Shown: positions 11,120-22,986, numbered from the stretch's first letter. The stretch: DNA of 64,000 nucleotides from Mytilus edulis (GCF_963676685.1 NC_092346.1:29835133-29899132); one strand, 5' to 3'. Notes: generated by a model from the sequence alone, not told the origin. Numbers and translations are program-made.

Positions 11120-12390
11120 AGTAGTATTTTTTTTATGCTGTGCAGATACTTTTTATATTTTTTATTTGTTGTCTGTGCTTGTTTTTCATTAATTATAATT
11201 ATTTTTTTTTATTATTTTTATAGCACTGTCTATAAATGGCATGTTATACACATATATGTTAAATTTCATCATATAACCAAACATCCAAAATCATTATTGT
11301 GGATTCATTTATTATCATGAGTATCAAATAATGTGGATTGAGGAAGCATTATATTTTTTGAAAGTTTATTTCATGGTTTTGCCAACGTCTGCATACAAGC
11401 CAATAGGAAATTTGTACTTATTGAAATCTAAATTTTGTGGTTCACATTTACCCACAAAATCCACAATTTTTTTTTTTTTTTTTTATTTTTTTTTTATTTT
11501 TTTTTTTTTTTTAATATTAAACGTATTTTATTAACAATCACCTGTTACCTCAACCCTTAGTTGCCCAGGGGAGCAACTAAGGGGGCCCCAATTTTTACAT
11601 AAAATCCATAAAAATTGATACCCCAGGAATAACAATGAATCAACAGTTCATTCAGAAGTCCATTTTTTTGATATATTTTCTCATGATACAATATTTTATT
11701 TTTGTAGCAAAACACGGACCCCAAATATAGGTACAATCTAAAATCTGCTTTAACTGGGGATTTTGGAAATTTTTAATACTTTAAGCATAACTTTTACAAC
11801 TCTCTTAGTTATTGACTTCTGATATAATATGTATTTAAGAGTTCACAAAGTGAAACCAGTTAATACATGTAAATCGTCATGACTTAATTTGCTGTCTTCA
11901 AACTGTCAAATATGAAACTGTATGAATTGACTTATTACATACACTGTAAACCAATTCATTTGTTTAAACTATATCTCATTTGTGTTTCAGGCCCATGGTA
12001 GATGACTTTATTAAGCTGTATTATTTTTCTATTTACTATTTGTTGTTGTATATTCCTATAGGAAATCCAAGTTTGACATATTTTGAACAATTTAATTTTT
12101 CATGAGAGAGTCATGTAAATAAAGTCTCTTATAAAAATAAGATGCTTCATAGAAATTTTACATAATAATTAAATGGAAAAGAGGATGTTACAGCTAATAG
12201 TTTGTGCACATTCAAGTTATATTCCTATTTCAAAAAGTCCTATAGAAATCTCTAATTTGATCTGAAATTGAAGTTTAATTTGTATTATTATCTTTCCTGA
12301 CAATTTGTTTCCGCAATAAAAAGCAAGGGTAAGAAAATTGCATACAAAATTAATACAGTGAAATCTGTGTATAAATGTCAATGGTAAAAC
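11120..12390. other. Gene-free AT-rich stretch
   Basis: It holds a long T-rich run (11465-11512) and a small hairpin CCCTTAGTTGC...GCAACTAAGGG (11551-11582). Nothing else was recognised. Confidence 0.5.
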
Positions 12391-12399
12391 CATAGAAAT

Positions 12400-12515
12400 C
12401 TCACCTAATGCTAGAGGTGAACCTAGAAATATATGTATTAATTTCTGTGTCATGTGGTCTCTGGTGAAGAGTTGTCGCATTGGCAGTCATACCACATCTT
12501 CTTTTTTATACATAA
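12400..12515 (-). repeat. Interspersed repeat, GATGTGGTATGATTGCCA family (minus)
   Basis: On the minus strand it reads AGAAGATGTGGTATGACTGCC, then a block on Ctc..accagagaccacatGACACAGAAATT. Other copies are at 12850-13000, 17710-17880, 34262-34420, 42660-42795 (minus) and 56565-56745. Source class unknown. Confidence 0.7.
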
Positions 12516-12522
12516 GTATAAC

Positions 12523-12788
12523 TTATGGTGGTACCTAAAATTAGTTTGGCTTGTTTAATTTTCATAAAATTTTGACAAACATTTACTTTGACCCTTTGAC
12601 AAAAATATAAAAATTTCAAAATCTTTGAACCATACACTTTCTCGGAAAATTTGCATTGGATATATAGCAGTTTGACAATCATGAATTTTGATTATTGAGG
12701 AGCTAAAATTTCCTTAACAATACAACATGATTAAAACGTGTACCTGATTTGACAGAGTTATCTCCCTGTAGTGATAGGTACCACCTTA
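12523..12788 (-). mobile_element. MITE with GGTGGTACC ends
   Basis: Ends GGTGGTACCTA and TAGGTACCACC are flanked by TTAT and TTAG. It is the reverse-strand relative of 58132-58414, sharing CTTTGACCCTTTGACAAA and TCTCCCTGTAGTG blocks. The intact copy has TTAA on both sides, so these flanks look like mutated TTAA. Confidence 0.7.
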
Positions 12789-12849
12789 GTGGGACACTAA
12801 GAATTTAACCTGAGAAGACAGGTTTTAACTTATTAGAGGTTACCATTAT

Positions 12850-13010
12850 ATATAAAAAGAAGATGTGGTATGATTGCCAATGGGACCACTTTCCACAAGA
12901 GACCAAATGACATAGAAATGTACACCTATTTGTCAATGTATGGCCTTCAACAATGAGCAAAGCCCATACTGCATACACATTTTCTCTGCTTTCAAACTGA
13001 TTTTGGTAAG
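12850..13010 (+). repeat. Interspersed repeat, GATGTGGTATGATTGCCA family
   Basis: It reads AAGAAGATGTGGTATGATTG, CAAGAGACCAAATGACATAG and CCTTCAACAATGAGCAAAGC in order, matching the other five copies in this window. Confidence 0.75.
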
Positions 13011-13207
13011 GATTATGCTGAAAGTAATGAATAAGGAGACTTTACAATCAAAAACATAATGAAAACGATATACTATATGAAAAAAGTAAAATAACAACAA
13101 AAAAACCTTGTCTATGTGTTGGAACAATAGACTTCTATCATAGAGATGATTTTATTTCTTATTTTACTCTAGAACAACTTTTTTAGAGTTTGATGTTTTT
13201 AAGTATG

Positions 13208-13342
13208 AACAGTGGCGGATCCAGAACTTTTCCTAAGGGGGGCTCCGCTTCATTCATGCTTCAATGATTCCCTATATAATCAACCAAATTTTTCCCACGA
13301 AAGGGGGGGGGGGGGGCTCTGCCCCCCTGGATCCGCCTATGA
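13208..13342 (+). mobile_element. Short MITE, GGCGGATCCAG family
   Basis: It has CAGTGGCGGATCCAG at the left and CTGGATCCGCC at the right, with a run of G in the middle. The flanks share ATGAACA (13205-13211 and 13342-13348), which may be a target duplication. The open frame across it is not a gene. Confidence 0.65.
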
Positions 13343-13994
13343 TGAACAAAGGGCATTATATTTGTGTACAGAAATGAATAGATTCAACACTGTTTATGTA
13401 CAACATTTTGTTTTATTTATATGATTAATCAATTTCATGTTAGAAAAAAATGATTAAATAAATTGATTAGGTTTAATTTAGGATTGGAGTGATTTTCAAC
13501 AGATGATTTCTTTTCCATTTATAAATGGCAACCTCATGTTTTATAATTAGATTTACTTCAAACCTCTCACAACAAGTTTACTTGTGAAATACAATCTTTT
13601 GGTGCTTAAAAACATTGAATTCTTTTTAAAGAAAGTTCTAGAACTCAAATGTATAAACAACTTTATTGTATAAAGTTTTTGCATAACTATATATATAAAT
13701 ATATATTATACATGTATATGTATGAAATCCATAGTATTGATTATTTTTACTTTTATATTCAGATTTGTTTGATGTTATTGATAATTATCATCTTTGAGGT
13801 GATTGATTATATGAACATAGTATAAAGTTGTCACATGTTTAGACGTGTATAATAAAATTTTAAAATTTGATATGGGGACATGGAAATCACATTATCATCT
13901 TTAACGATAGACAAATTACTGATCTGAAATGTATACCATCTATTTGCCACTACCCTGATATACATCATGTACTGTTTTACAACCCTAATTCACC

Positions 13995-14168
13995 GTTTCG
14001 AAATCTAATGCATTCTGGGTAATATTTTCAAAAGTATAAACCAAAACGTTGTAATTGGACAAATACCTTCTAAACAATGGAAATTCAACCAATGACATAA
14101 CGTTATTTTCATTCTGGTGTACGAACAATGATATTACCCACAGTTCTTTAGATTCTGAAAAGGCTAAT
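13995..14168. mobile_element. MITE with TCTGGGTAATATT ends
   Basis: Imperfect inverted ends of about 30 bp: AAATCTAATGCATTCTGGGT on the left and ACCCACAGTTCTTTAGATT on the right. The interior shares GCATTCTGGGTAAT and CCAATGACAT with 5346-5440. Confidence 0.6.
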
Positions 14169-14169
14169 T

Positions 14170-15300
14170 AAAGCAGATGAGCAACAGCATTACATTAACC
14201 ATCAACAAAGCTATATGTTTATGTAGCCTAACTTGTCAAGTAGTCTTAGGGCACTGTAGAAGGTACAGGCATGTTTGCCACGATGTCAAAGAAGCAAGGA
14301 TTTTAATCCAGCAGAGGGGAGAAAAAGTTTGATAACACTAACAGTGGGCAATATTCTCCCGACTCAAAATGTCTCCTATTGGAATTGAAAATTTTTATTT
14401 TAATTGTTTAAAATAAAATAAATATTCTGGGAATATTTTATACTGAAAAAAGAGTTTCATTTTATGTTCCTAACAGAATAAAGGTATACAATATATGTGA
14501 ACAGACTTAAAGCATTGTTTTTCACAAAGTTTTCTTAAAAAAACTTTCATGTGAAAAGTCACAGCAATCTCTGAATATTCAGATCGGTACGTTAAGTATC
14601 TCCACTATTTTTCGTGTGATATTGCTGTAAAATAATTGTTATAATAATTAAGGACATGTAGTACAATGCTTTAATTGTTTGAACTCAATTTATGAGCAAT
14701 TTTAAGCTATTCCAGCAGTCCAGAATTGGGAGTATTATATGCAGTTGAAAAACAATGGTCTATCTCCAATAGAAATACCAGAATAAATTTCTGAAACAAC
14801 ATGGTTTGTAGATAAGTGTTCTTTCTCAAGAAAAGGGGATTCTTTATTTTTCTAAGTTGTCTGTCTATTAAAAAACAAAGGAACAATGAGTCACTTAAAT
14901 TTCATGTACGTAAAGATTCCAATATGTCTCTGTAAAAAATTTAAGAAATTGCTCTTTTTTTTTAACTTTACTTGAAATTTTGAGTACTTTTACATCATTA
15001 TAAGATACACATGAGGGAAGGTATCTATACAATATGTCACGTTCAAATAAAATCCTCTAGTCTTTTTTAAATTATGATAAAATTTAACCTAACCAATCAG
15101 AGGGGTGTATAAAGCCACATCTTGTCTGTGTTTTGTTGGATTTTCCTCTGCTTTGTATTGATCTGATGATTTAAGCCCTTTTCTACTGATTTTAGTAACA
15201 CCTGTGATATGTATTACTGTGTCGTTGAGATGGGGGCGTAAACTATTTGTATAAAGCTTTATTTATAGAAGTTAGAAGACCTGAATGCTTCCTATCTTGT
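14170..15300. other. Gene-free stretch
   Basis: AT-rich sequence without a recognisable exon, RNA gene or terminal inverted repeat. Confidence 0.4.
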
Positions 15301-15309
15301 ATGCAGATG

Positions 15310-16235
15310 CATTAGGTTGTGAAGTTTCTGTAACTCATATGTGCAATAATCTTTACCTCATTTTCATGGTTCAGCAAACAGTACTTGAACAAAAAATTGT
15401 TTATTGTAAAGTAAATGTTTCACTTATGAGTAATAAGACAACTATATTTGGTATATGGGTTCCTTGCAATGGCTACATGTATGTCAGCCAAAGTTCACCT
15501 GACCTCGACCTGATTTAATGGATTAGCGATCAAGGTTAAAAGAAAGTGATTAGGTCAGTTTCTTATATATTATAAGCAGTAGATCAACTATAATTGGTGT
15601 ATGGGATGATTGTAATGGGAACATGTCAGTCTTGCAGGTTTCTCCTGACCTTGACCTCATTTTATCTAAACCAAACTATATATGGTGTATGATATAATTG
15701 TAAGATGTACAAGACTAAAATCCTTCTTGCAGGTATCATATGACCTAGGCAATGTTAAGTTGTTGTGTATTTGTCTGTTGTTGTTTTTGAAAGTACTATA
15801 AACAATATCTCAACTATATTTGGTGTATGGAAAGATTGCTAGATGTATATGTCTGTCTAGCTGGTATCATCTGACCTTGACATCTTTTTCCTGGTGCATA
15901 GCATGGTCAATGTTAAGTTTTGAGTATTGGTCTATTTTCAGGTATTTATAGCAATAGGTCAGCTATATTTGGCCATGTATAGGGAATGATTGTAAGGTGT
16001 ACAAATTTGATCTTGCAGGTATCATCTGACCTTAAACTCATATTTATGGTTCATCTGTCAATGTTAAGTTTTATGTGTTTTAGTCTGTTTTTCAATTAGC
16101 ATACGTCAACTATATTTGGTGTATAAAAAATTGTAAGTAAAATATGCCTGTCTGACACATTTTATCTGACCTTGATCTCATTGTTGTAGATTTTTAAAAA
16201 TGTCAAGTTTATGTAATGCTTTTAGTAAAACCTTC
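15310..16235 (+). repeat. Divergent tandem array, units of about 130-180 bp
   Basis: Successive units carry AACTATATTTGGTGTATGG, GATTGTAA.., then CTGACCTTGACCTCAT. At least five are visible, well diverged. The same unit runs on the opposite strand at about 26085-26620. The open frame at 15285-15518 is a by-product of this array. Confidence 0.75.
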
Positions 16236-17030
16236 ATCCTTGAGACTTTCAACATAAAATCAATGGTCAGTAAAGCAGGCGAGACATTTCAGTGTGTGCT
16301 CTCTTGCATTTCAGTGTGAGCTCTCTTGTTATAGGTTGTTGTTCTCGGTGTTGTAATGGTACACCACTGTCCAAGGTTAGGGAAGGGTTGGTGCTATAAA
16401 TAAAGGTAACAGTAGTATACTGCTGTTCAGTAGTCATAACTTATTAATCAAAAACAAATCTAGGTAACAAAGCCAAGGGAAATACATCGACTATAACAGG
16501 AAAACAATGGAACAACAGAAACACTGATCTACAACAAAATCAAACACCAACATACATAGATAGGAAATGAACTATCAGATTACAACTGACATATTCCTAA
16601 AAATGTGTTCTTACAAGTCGCCCAGTTCTAAAAATACTGACAGCATCAAGGGCAATATGCTTAACTAATGATTATTAAACGTTTATATATTCCACTAGAT
16701 AAGCACAAGACCGAAGGACCAGTATGTATTTAGAGTGTTTAGGCATTATATTAGATTTCAATGATTGAAAACAAAATGTCAGCCATGTAGTTGAGAGGAA
16801 AAATAAAGAACTGAAGAAGGCCAATGGCCGAAACGTCTTGATAAATTGGTTTATTTATACAATTATAAAAAGTATGTTCCCTATTGGAATTTTGAAAACA
16901 AGGACATTATATTAGATTCAAATAAAATGGAAGCAAGACTTCTCGAGAAAAAAAATTGAAGGATATATTATGCGAGATTATTTAAAAAAAAATCATCCTG
17001 ACGAAAGACACAGTTCTTAGGAGATTTTAA
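16236..17030. other. Gene-free stretch with repeat scraps
   Basis: It includes AAGGCCAATGGCCGAAACG (16816-16834), a small palindromic block. No exon was recognised. Confidence 0.4.
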
Positions 17031-17036
17031 TTTTGC

Positions 17037-17267
17037 ATGTTTTTTTTTCTATCAAACTGGATTAGTATTCCCATGTTTCGTGATAGCTATTTTACATCAA
17101 GTTTTGATACAGATGCTGCTTCCACAATAGGCTATGGAGTTTATTTTCAAGAGAAATGGTTCTCTTCTGTTTGGCCTTCTTATTTACCTATTTTAATTGA
17201 AGACTCTTCAATGGCTTTCCTGGAGTTATACCCTATTGTAGTGGTAGATTTTTTATGGGTTATTTGA
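17037..17267 (+). pseudogene. DIRS-like retrotransposon RT/RNase H remnant
   Basis: The translated 76-codon frame contains WISIPMFRDSYF, then DTDAASTIGYGVYF, then MAFLELYPIVVVDFLW. This order (an acidic-residue DA.S..G.G step after the RT thumb, then a LEL.PIV...W helix) resembles the RNase H region that follows reverse transcriptase in DIRS/Ngaro-type elements. The frame is cut on both sides and no terminal repeats or recombinase were found, so it is a dead fragment. A fragment of another retroelement class is possible. Confidence 0.5.
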
Positions 17268-17706
17268 AATAAAGATCAGTAAAAGGCCAATGTTCAGAGT
17301 ATAGGGAAGTATTTCAATATAGTTTTAAATATTTAATGGGGTTGTGTTGATTCCAAGCAGACGAACACGTTTTGGTGCAAGTCCTTCTGCTGGTAAGGCT
17401 ATTAAAATGAACAAACATTTGATTAAACTATGATAGATGGAATTCTGATATAGTTATCGTCGCTACATGAGAACAAAAAAATCCCGTCATAAAGAGTGCT
17501 CAGCAACATATTTGTAACAGTAAGTTTAATTAAGGCTCGAAATTAAGGCACTGGCTACGATTACGTTGAAAACGTAACAATATAAAAAAGGTTATTCTTA
17601 CATTGGATACTAATTGCCGGAAAGCTAGGTTGATTTAGTTTGCAGTATACGGTATATTATACAGTATGGAGTTTAGTTTTTCATTTTGGCCATGGGGATT
17701 TTTTTA

Positions 17707-17882
17707 ATATAAAAAAAAGAAGATGTGGTATGAATGCCAATGAGACAAATCTCCACAAGAGACCAAAATGACATAGAAATTTAAAACATCTATATATAGG
17801 TCACCGTACGCGGCCTTCAACGATGAGCCGACAGCCCATACCGCATAGTCAGCTATGAAAGGCCCCGAAATATGAATGTTTT
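17707..17882 (+). repeat. Interspersed repeat, GATGTGGTATGATTGCCA family
   Basis: It reads AAGAAGATGTGGTATGAATG, CCACAAGAGACCAAAATGAC, GTCACCGTACGCGGCCTTCA and ends with AAAGGCCCCGAAATATGAA. It is the longest copy of this family in the window. Confidence 0.75.
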
Positions 17883-18460
17883 TGTACAATCGAATTGATT
17901 TTTTGAAAGAAAAATATAGCCTTCAAAGGGGGTTTGTATGATTATCAAGATGTTTGTAGCATGTTTTATATGACGGGGGCTTTTTTTTACTATTTGACAG
18001 TCGATCTGTTGTTCGTGACATGCGTACTGCTAGAAGTCCAGACATTATGTAGTTTTTTTTTTCCAAAAAAAAATTGACAATCGAACTTTTCAATTCAGTT
18101 TTATGTAATGAATATGTGTAAATGTTAGTCGTTTCAGAAAAGGTATTTCCCAAACTAAATCCAAAATTTAGTTACCTTAAATATCTTAATATGTTAATTA
18201 TATAGTGACGATTCATTATTCAATTTTAATGTACCATTCATTAATAGATAATTTCCATTGATATTTTTTTTCAGGTTGAAGAATAACTTTAGAAATTAAA
18301 AGGGAAAACAGGTATTTTAACAAAAAGCCACGTCGTTGAAGTTGAAGAGTGCATAATTTTCAAAATAGCGACTCAAGAAAATAAATGAAGTGCAAAAGAT
18401 TTAAAAACTACTACACTAGATACTGAAACACACCTAAGGCTTCGCAAACAACTAATACAA

Positions 18461-18599
18461 CTAAAACGTCATCTTCGCTAGCCAAGGGTTACGATCCACT
18501 CCCGTTCTCTTGACTAGCCAAGGGTTACGATCCACTCCCGTTCTCTTCAAGAGAACGGGAGTGGATCGTAACCCTTGGCTAGCGAAGATGCTAAAACGT
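18461..18599. mobile_element. Foldback MITE with 9-bp target duplication
   Basis: CTAAAACGT occurs at 18461-18469 and again at 18591-18599, flush against inverted ends CATCTTCGCTAGCCAAGGG... (18470) and ...CCCTTGGCTAGCGAAGATG (to 18590). The interior is made only of three copies of a unit of about 42 bp, two head to tail and one inverted (axis near 18548). The 9-bp flanking repeat is seen directly. Length 9 is typical of Mutator-like insertions, which is inference. Confidence 0.8.
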
Positions 18600-18802
18600 A
18601 TATATGTAGTAAAATCATTGCTATATATCTTTTTTATAGTCTCTAGTTTTTATAGTAGCTCTTGTAGTATTTGTAAATGTTTTATAAGATGCGAGACTCA
18701 AATAAAATATTGTCTTTTCTTGTCTAGCTAGTTATATCTAAGTTAAATTAATTTGTATCTCGAAATTATGCCGAATGGGTATATCATGCACTTCATTTAC
18801 TT

Positions 18803-19191
18803 TGAGTGCATTTCTTTCTAACCAAAATTTTGTAAACGTTGTGTGGCGTTTGTTGTAGTTTTCTTAAACACTATAAAAGTAGAAACAAATACGTCGTTTA
18901 ATAAGTTTTACTGACTTTGTTCGAACTTTCAATAATGCATGCACATGTTGTTGGTAAACAGATTTTTTACAAACGTAGAAAAAATATATCATTTAATCAA
19001 GTTCAAGTTAGAAACAAATGTAGCGTTTGTACTAACAAACGACGAACGACAAACTGTATACGCATCTTTAGCGATTGCATAGTTTGTCAAAGTTAATTGA
19101 TGTAAACTTTGCAAACGTATGTTAGAAATAAATGATCAAAACATGTGCGCGCTTAGCCGTTTGGATCGTTTGTGTTAGAAAGAAATGCACC
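18803..19191. mobile_element. MITE with GTGCATTTCTTTCTAAC ends
   Basis: GTGCATTTCTTTCTAAC at about 18807 and GTTAGAAAGAAATGCAC at about 19174-19190 are exact inverted ends. The interior has several AACGTTT/AAACG and GTTAGAAA/TTTCTAAC-like steps in both orientations. No coding sequence; no clear target duplication seen. Confidence 0.7.
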
Positions 19192-19439
19192 CTTTATGTC
19201 GCTCTTTTCATTTTATCATCCCTGCCCCTTGATAAACATTCCATCATTTAGATGAGTATAGTACGTGTTGTCCATTTGAAATACTGGCAGTCAGCATCTA
19301 GGTTGTAACTAAATGAAATCACGATTTTTGTTTCAAATTTTATTTCTTTGATAGTCTGACATCGGACTCGGACCTCTCCTGAACTGAATTTTAATGTGCG
19401 TATAATTATGCAATTACTTTTCTACATTGGCTAGAGGTA

Positions 19440-19745
19440 TTAGGGGGAGGGAGATCTCATAAACATGTTTAACCGCGACGCAATTTTGCGCCTGTCCCAA
19501 GTCAGAAGCCTCTGGCCTTTGTTGTCTTGTATGATTTTTAATTTTAGTTTCTTGTGTATAATTCGGAGTTTAGTATGACGTCCATTATCACTGTACTAGT
19601 ATGTATACATATTTTTTTAAGGGCCAGCTGAAGGACACCTACGGGTGCGGGAGTTTCTCGCTACATTGAAGGCCCATTGTTGGCCTTCGGCTGTTGTCTG
19701 CTCTATGGTCGGGTTGTTGTTGCTTTGACACATTCCCCATTTTCT
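19440..19745 (-). repeat. Interspersed repeat, GGCCAGCTGAAGG family (minus)
   Basis: It contains GGGCCAGCTGAAGGACACC, GCGGGAGTTTCTCGCTACAT, and GACACATTCCCCATTTTC. It is the reverse complement of 27200-27555, with more degraded relatives at 29640-29800 and 37930-38240. Confidence 0.75.
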
Positions 19746-19810
19746 TTCTCAATTTTATGTTTTAGAAATGTTTAGATAAAAAATATTGATTAAAATTTTT
19801 TTTTTTGCAG

Positions 19811-20270
19811 ACGACAGTACAAAACCGTAACAGAATAATGAATTTCTAGAAAATAATTTACCTATGGATTGACTTTACCACCCCCACCACCATTATCGTC
19901 AAGGAGGGAAAATCATTATAGCAAAGACGGTTCACAAATAATTGACAGTCATCAGTCCTCCAGAAATCTCTCCTAGGGATCTTCCACCTCCCATTCCTCC
20001 TCGCAAGTTTCAAAACATAAATGCAACATTACCACGGTTTAAAGGCATGGATATAGAAGTTTGCCGTTATGACCAAGACCCCTCACTTATACGCTCTGCC
20101 ACGCCATTGAAAGAATTCCGACCAGGAATAATCGCTCAAGAAGGAAAGCAAAATGTCTTTAGTTGATAATGTTTGTATTGGTATCTTTTTGTTGTTTTGT
20201 CACATTGTATATACTTGTTTATGTATTGCTATAGCATGTTATTCGTTATGCTTTCGCAAATTAAATATTT
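19811..20270 (+). pseudogene. Proline-rich candidate terminal exon or exon remnant
   Basis: A good acceptor (polypyrimidine then TTTTTTGCAG) ends at 19810. Two overlapping frames then look coding. One gives LPPPPPLSSRRENHYSKDG (about 19875-19930) and stops at about 19971; the other, one base later, gives DLPPPIPPRKF and continues to a stop at 20164-20166. An ATTAAA poly(A)-like signal lies at 20260-20265. Pro-rich runs with PPxPPR fit SH3-domain ligands. The frame change and early stops after the acceptor suggest a decayed last exon or an unresolved splice; no upstream exon was found. No family recognised. Confidence 0.35.
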
Positions 20271-20570
20271 ATTCATTCATTCATTTTTATCTTCCATAAT
20301 TTGAATCAAAGTACTGATGTACTGAAAATCGGATGACTGCAGCTTTTGTTTGATTCATCATGAAACGAAAAACACATTTTTTTTCGGTATATGTGCATCA
20401 TTCAAAAGGGCAATGGACATTTTAAGAAACTTCTGCGGCAACATTACACCGCGGTATGCCCTATTAGTGTCACTTTCGATGTAAGAATGAACACAGAATC
20501 CGTAACAACTTTTGTTTTGATTGATTCTGTTTTTTGCTTGATCATTCAACAAATGTTTTGGTATTGCTTT

Positions 20571-20993
20571 CACCAATATAACTCGAATAATTCAAGCCCT
20601 TTCCGTGTCCGATTTTCTCCCACACGAGGGCTTGAACTCCTTGTGATCATTGGCCGCGTCGCCTGCTCTCTGTAAGAGAGAGCCAATCAGCGGCGATCAG
20701 GATACGAGTCTGCGCAACTCTCTTGAAATTGTCTTACCAAACACGTGTGTTCAATTAACACCAATCCGATAATAATTAATTAACATCAATTAACATCAGT
20801 TTACATCATTTATCATCAATTAACATCCGGAACTCCTCCTTCTTTAGCTGCCAATTTAAATCAAAATTCCCATATTGCAAAGCGATGTGAATTTTCCGGT
20901 TGACGGTCTTGATCGAGGAAGACGTTCAGGCGTTAATGTAGCCTTCGTAGATCAGCGGAATATAACGACTGAATTATTCGGGTTATCACCAAT
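20571..20993. mobile_element. 409-bp insertion with 7-bp target duplication
   Basis: CACCAAT at 20571-20577 and 20987-20993 flank a 409-bp segment with inverted ends ATAACTCGAATAATTCA and TGAATTATTCGGGTTAT. The interior is richer in GC than its surroundings and holds a short AT-rich tandem stretch built on ATCAATTAAC (20775-20826). No ORF resembles a transposase. Superfamily unclear. Confidence 0.75.
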
Positions 20994-21600
20994 ATTGAGT
21001 ATTCTTAAAATCAATTAGTCTATAGAGAAAGTTTTTCCAATATCATATTTTGATTACCTTCAAGGGAGACGGATTTATATAAATTCTTCTTGCTCCCGAA
21101 TCCCAGTATTTCTATTGTATAATTGTATTTTGTGCACTTTTTAAAAAAAAATGAATGATTTCAAACTTAGTAGCATTTTGTGATACAATTGTTGTGAAAC
21201 AAATTTTATGTAACCAATTTATTTAAAATTAAGTAAGCCGGGTGCCGCGGTACTCCGTGTATCACCTACTTTTGTGATTAGTGGCAGGCTCAACAACTTG
21301 AGGCATTAAAGCATGTGTCGCTCACATTCGTCTATGTGCATATTCAACAAAGGACACTCTCCAACATTGAAGACAAGAATAGAATTCAAAAGAAAAATCT
21401 CTGTTTTGTTGATCTTGTATTGCTGATCATTTAGAATGTTTGGTTTCTCTCTATCTTCTTTAAATTTTGCTCAAAACATAAAACAGGGTTAAAAAAATCC
21501 TTATTTAGGGGCTGGGCAATCATTCCAATAAGAGTGACAGCCTAATACCTCTGTCAGCGAAATATGACTTGTCAGTAGATTGAACGATTTCCTTTAGTTT
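20994..21600. other. Gene-free stretch
   Basis: Nothing recognised apart from AT-rich sequence; the GC-richer patch GCCGGGTGCCGCGG (21238) does not fold as a tRNA. Confidence 0.4.
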
Positions 21601-21604
21601 GACT

Positions 21605-21739
21605 CAGGGGGGGATCCAGCCATTTTAAAAAGGGGTGTTCCCAACTCAAAGTAAAGGGGGGTTCCAACTATATGCTCCCATTCAAATGCATTGATCGTCA
21701 AAAAATGGGGGTTCAAACCCCCTCCCACCCGATCCGCCA
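21605..21739 (+). mobile_element. Short MITE, GGCGGATCCAG family
   Basis: It starts CAGGGGGGGATCCAGCC and ends GATCCGCCAATG, with ATTCAAATGCATTGATCGTC inside, the block shared with 56272-56432. Confidence 0.7.
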
Positions 21740-22357
21740 ATGTTGACTTAATTGTAGATCTTGTCTTGCTGATCACTTTTGCCTATTTAAGTTACTGTCT
21801 TTCTATTATAATTTAAAGAAATAAGGCAAAAACGTAAAATATTGTAAAAATCATCATAAAAGGGCAATAACTCCTCTCAAAAGGAATAGGCTGACGATAT
21901 CGACAATGTGAACTTATTTGTAGAACTGGTCTTGTTAATTATTTTTGCAATTTAATGTTTCTCTGTATCTATAGTATAGTTTTCTAAGATATTTAGGCAA
22001 AAATTTAAAAAAATGTAAAATATGAAAATATGGAGGGTAAAAAAATCAAGAACCGCCCTATTCAAAATGTGGTTATTTATGGTCAAGGTATCTTATTTTT
22101 TGTTGTTGAAGATATCGTTTTGAATCATAAAATTAAAGCAGACAAGTACAATGATTATTTAAAACCATCATTATTATCTATTCTAATGTTATATTTGAAT
22201 TTTGTATTGGGTTATATTTTAATATTATAAAAAGACCAACCATAGATTTCTTCAAAGTTCCAGTCAAGGTGATTTGAAAATGTCTTACTTTTTTTCCAAT
22301 TTATGCCTTTCTGCAATTTTTGATTGCAAATGATTACAATTCAGTTCCCATCCTCTC

Positions 22358-22475
22358 CATGAGGGTACTGGATCTTAACCCTTTATTTTTCAATCTAATC
22401 AGGGTACTGGATCTTAACCCTTTATTTTTCAATCTAATCAGGGTACTGGATCTTAACCCTTGGCTAGCAAAGATT
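22358..22475 (+). repeat. Tandem repeat of 39 bp plus terminal-repeat fragment
   Basis: Three copies of GGGTACTGGATCTTAACCCTT lie 39 bp apart (22362, 22401, 22440 approximately); the last continues into TTGGCTAGCAAAGAT. That is the end sequence of the family at 18470-18590, so the tandem units derive from that transposon end. Confidence 0.65.
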
Positions 22476-22689
22476 TCATTTCTGTACTAGTCGGGTGCTG
22501 GAATATCGGGGCGACCCGGATGTTTCGATGCATTTTATTTGCCAAAAAGTATATATTTGACTGAAACAAAAGTTGTGAAAGTAATAATGAACAAATAAAA
22601 CGGTCCCTAAAATATACATTTTATTATTAATAAGCGGCAGAGGGGTGATCTCGGCGAGACAGAAACCCAATGAAAATAAATGAAAATAC

Positions 22690-22870
22690 TTTTAATTTAG
22701 ACGGCAGCAACATCTAATAAAATTAACGGTATCAATTTTCTTGCACCAGATGCGCATTTCGACAATACATGTCTCTTCAGTGATGCTCGTGGCCAAAATA
22801 TTTGAAATCCAAAGCTTATATAAAAGATGAAGAGCTATAATCCAAAAGGTCCAAAAAGTATAGCCAAATC
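22690..22870 (-). repeat. Interspersed repeat with GCACCAGATGCGCATTTCG
   Basis: A moderately GC-rich block (GCACCAGATGCGCATTTCG, ACATGTCTCTTCAGTGATGC, GTGGCCAAAATATTTGAAA) set in AT-rich DNA. I take it for a dispersed repeat by composition; there is only one copy in the window. Confidence 0.35.
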
Positions 22871-22959
22871 CGTGAAAGGAATCTGAGCTTTGCATGAGGG
22901 AACATAGATATTTACTGCACCATATGTAACGGTAATAAATTATGTATTTATAGGGTCAC

Positions 22960-22986
22960 GGATTTGTATAGTTACTATACAAATCC
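22960..22986. repeat. Palindrome, GGATTTGTATAGT family
   Basis: GGATTTGTATAGTTACTATACAAATCC reads as two 12-base arms around a central TA-containing core. Related palindromes are at 25906-25940, 33701-33732 and 37856-37892. Confidence 0.7.

Noticed and set aside
21238-21300. GC-rich patch as possible structural RNA
   Set aside because: No cloverleaf, snRNA or 5S motif could be matched.
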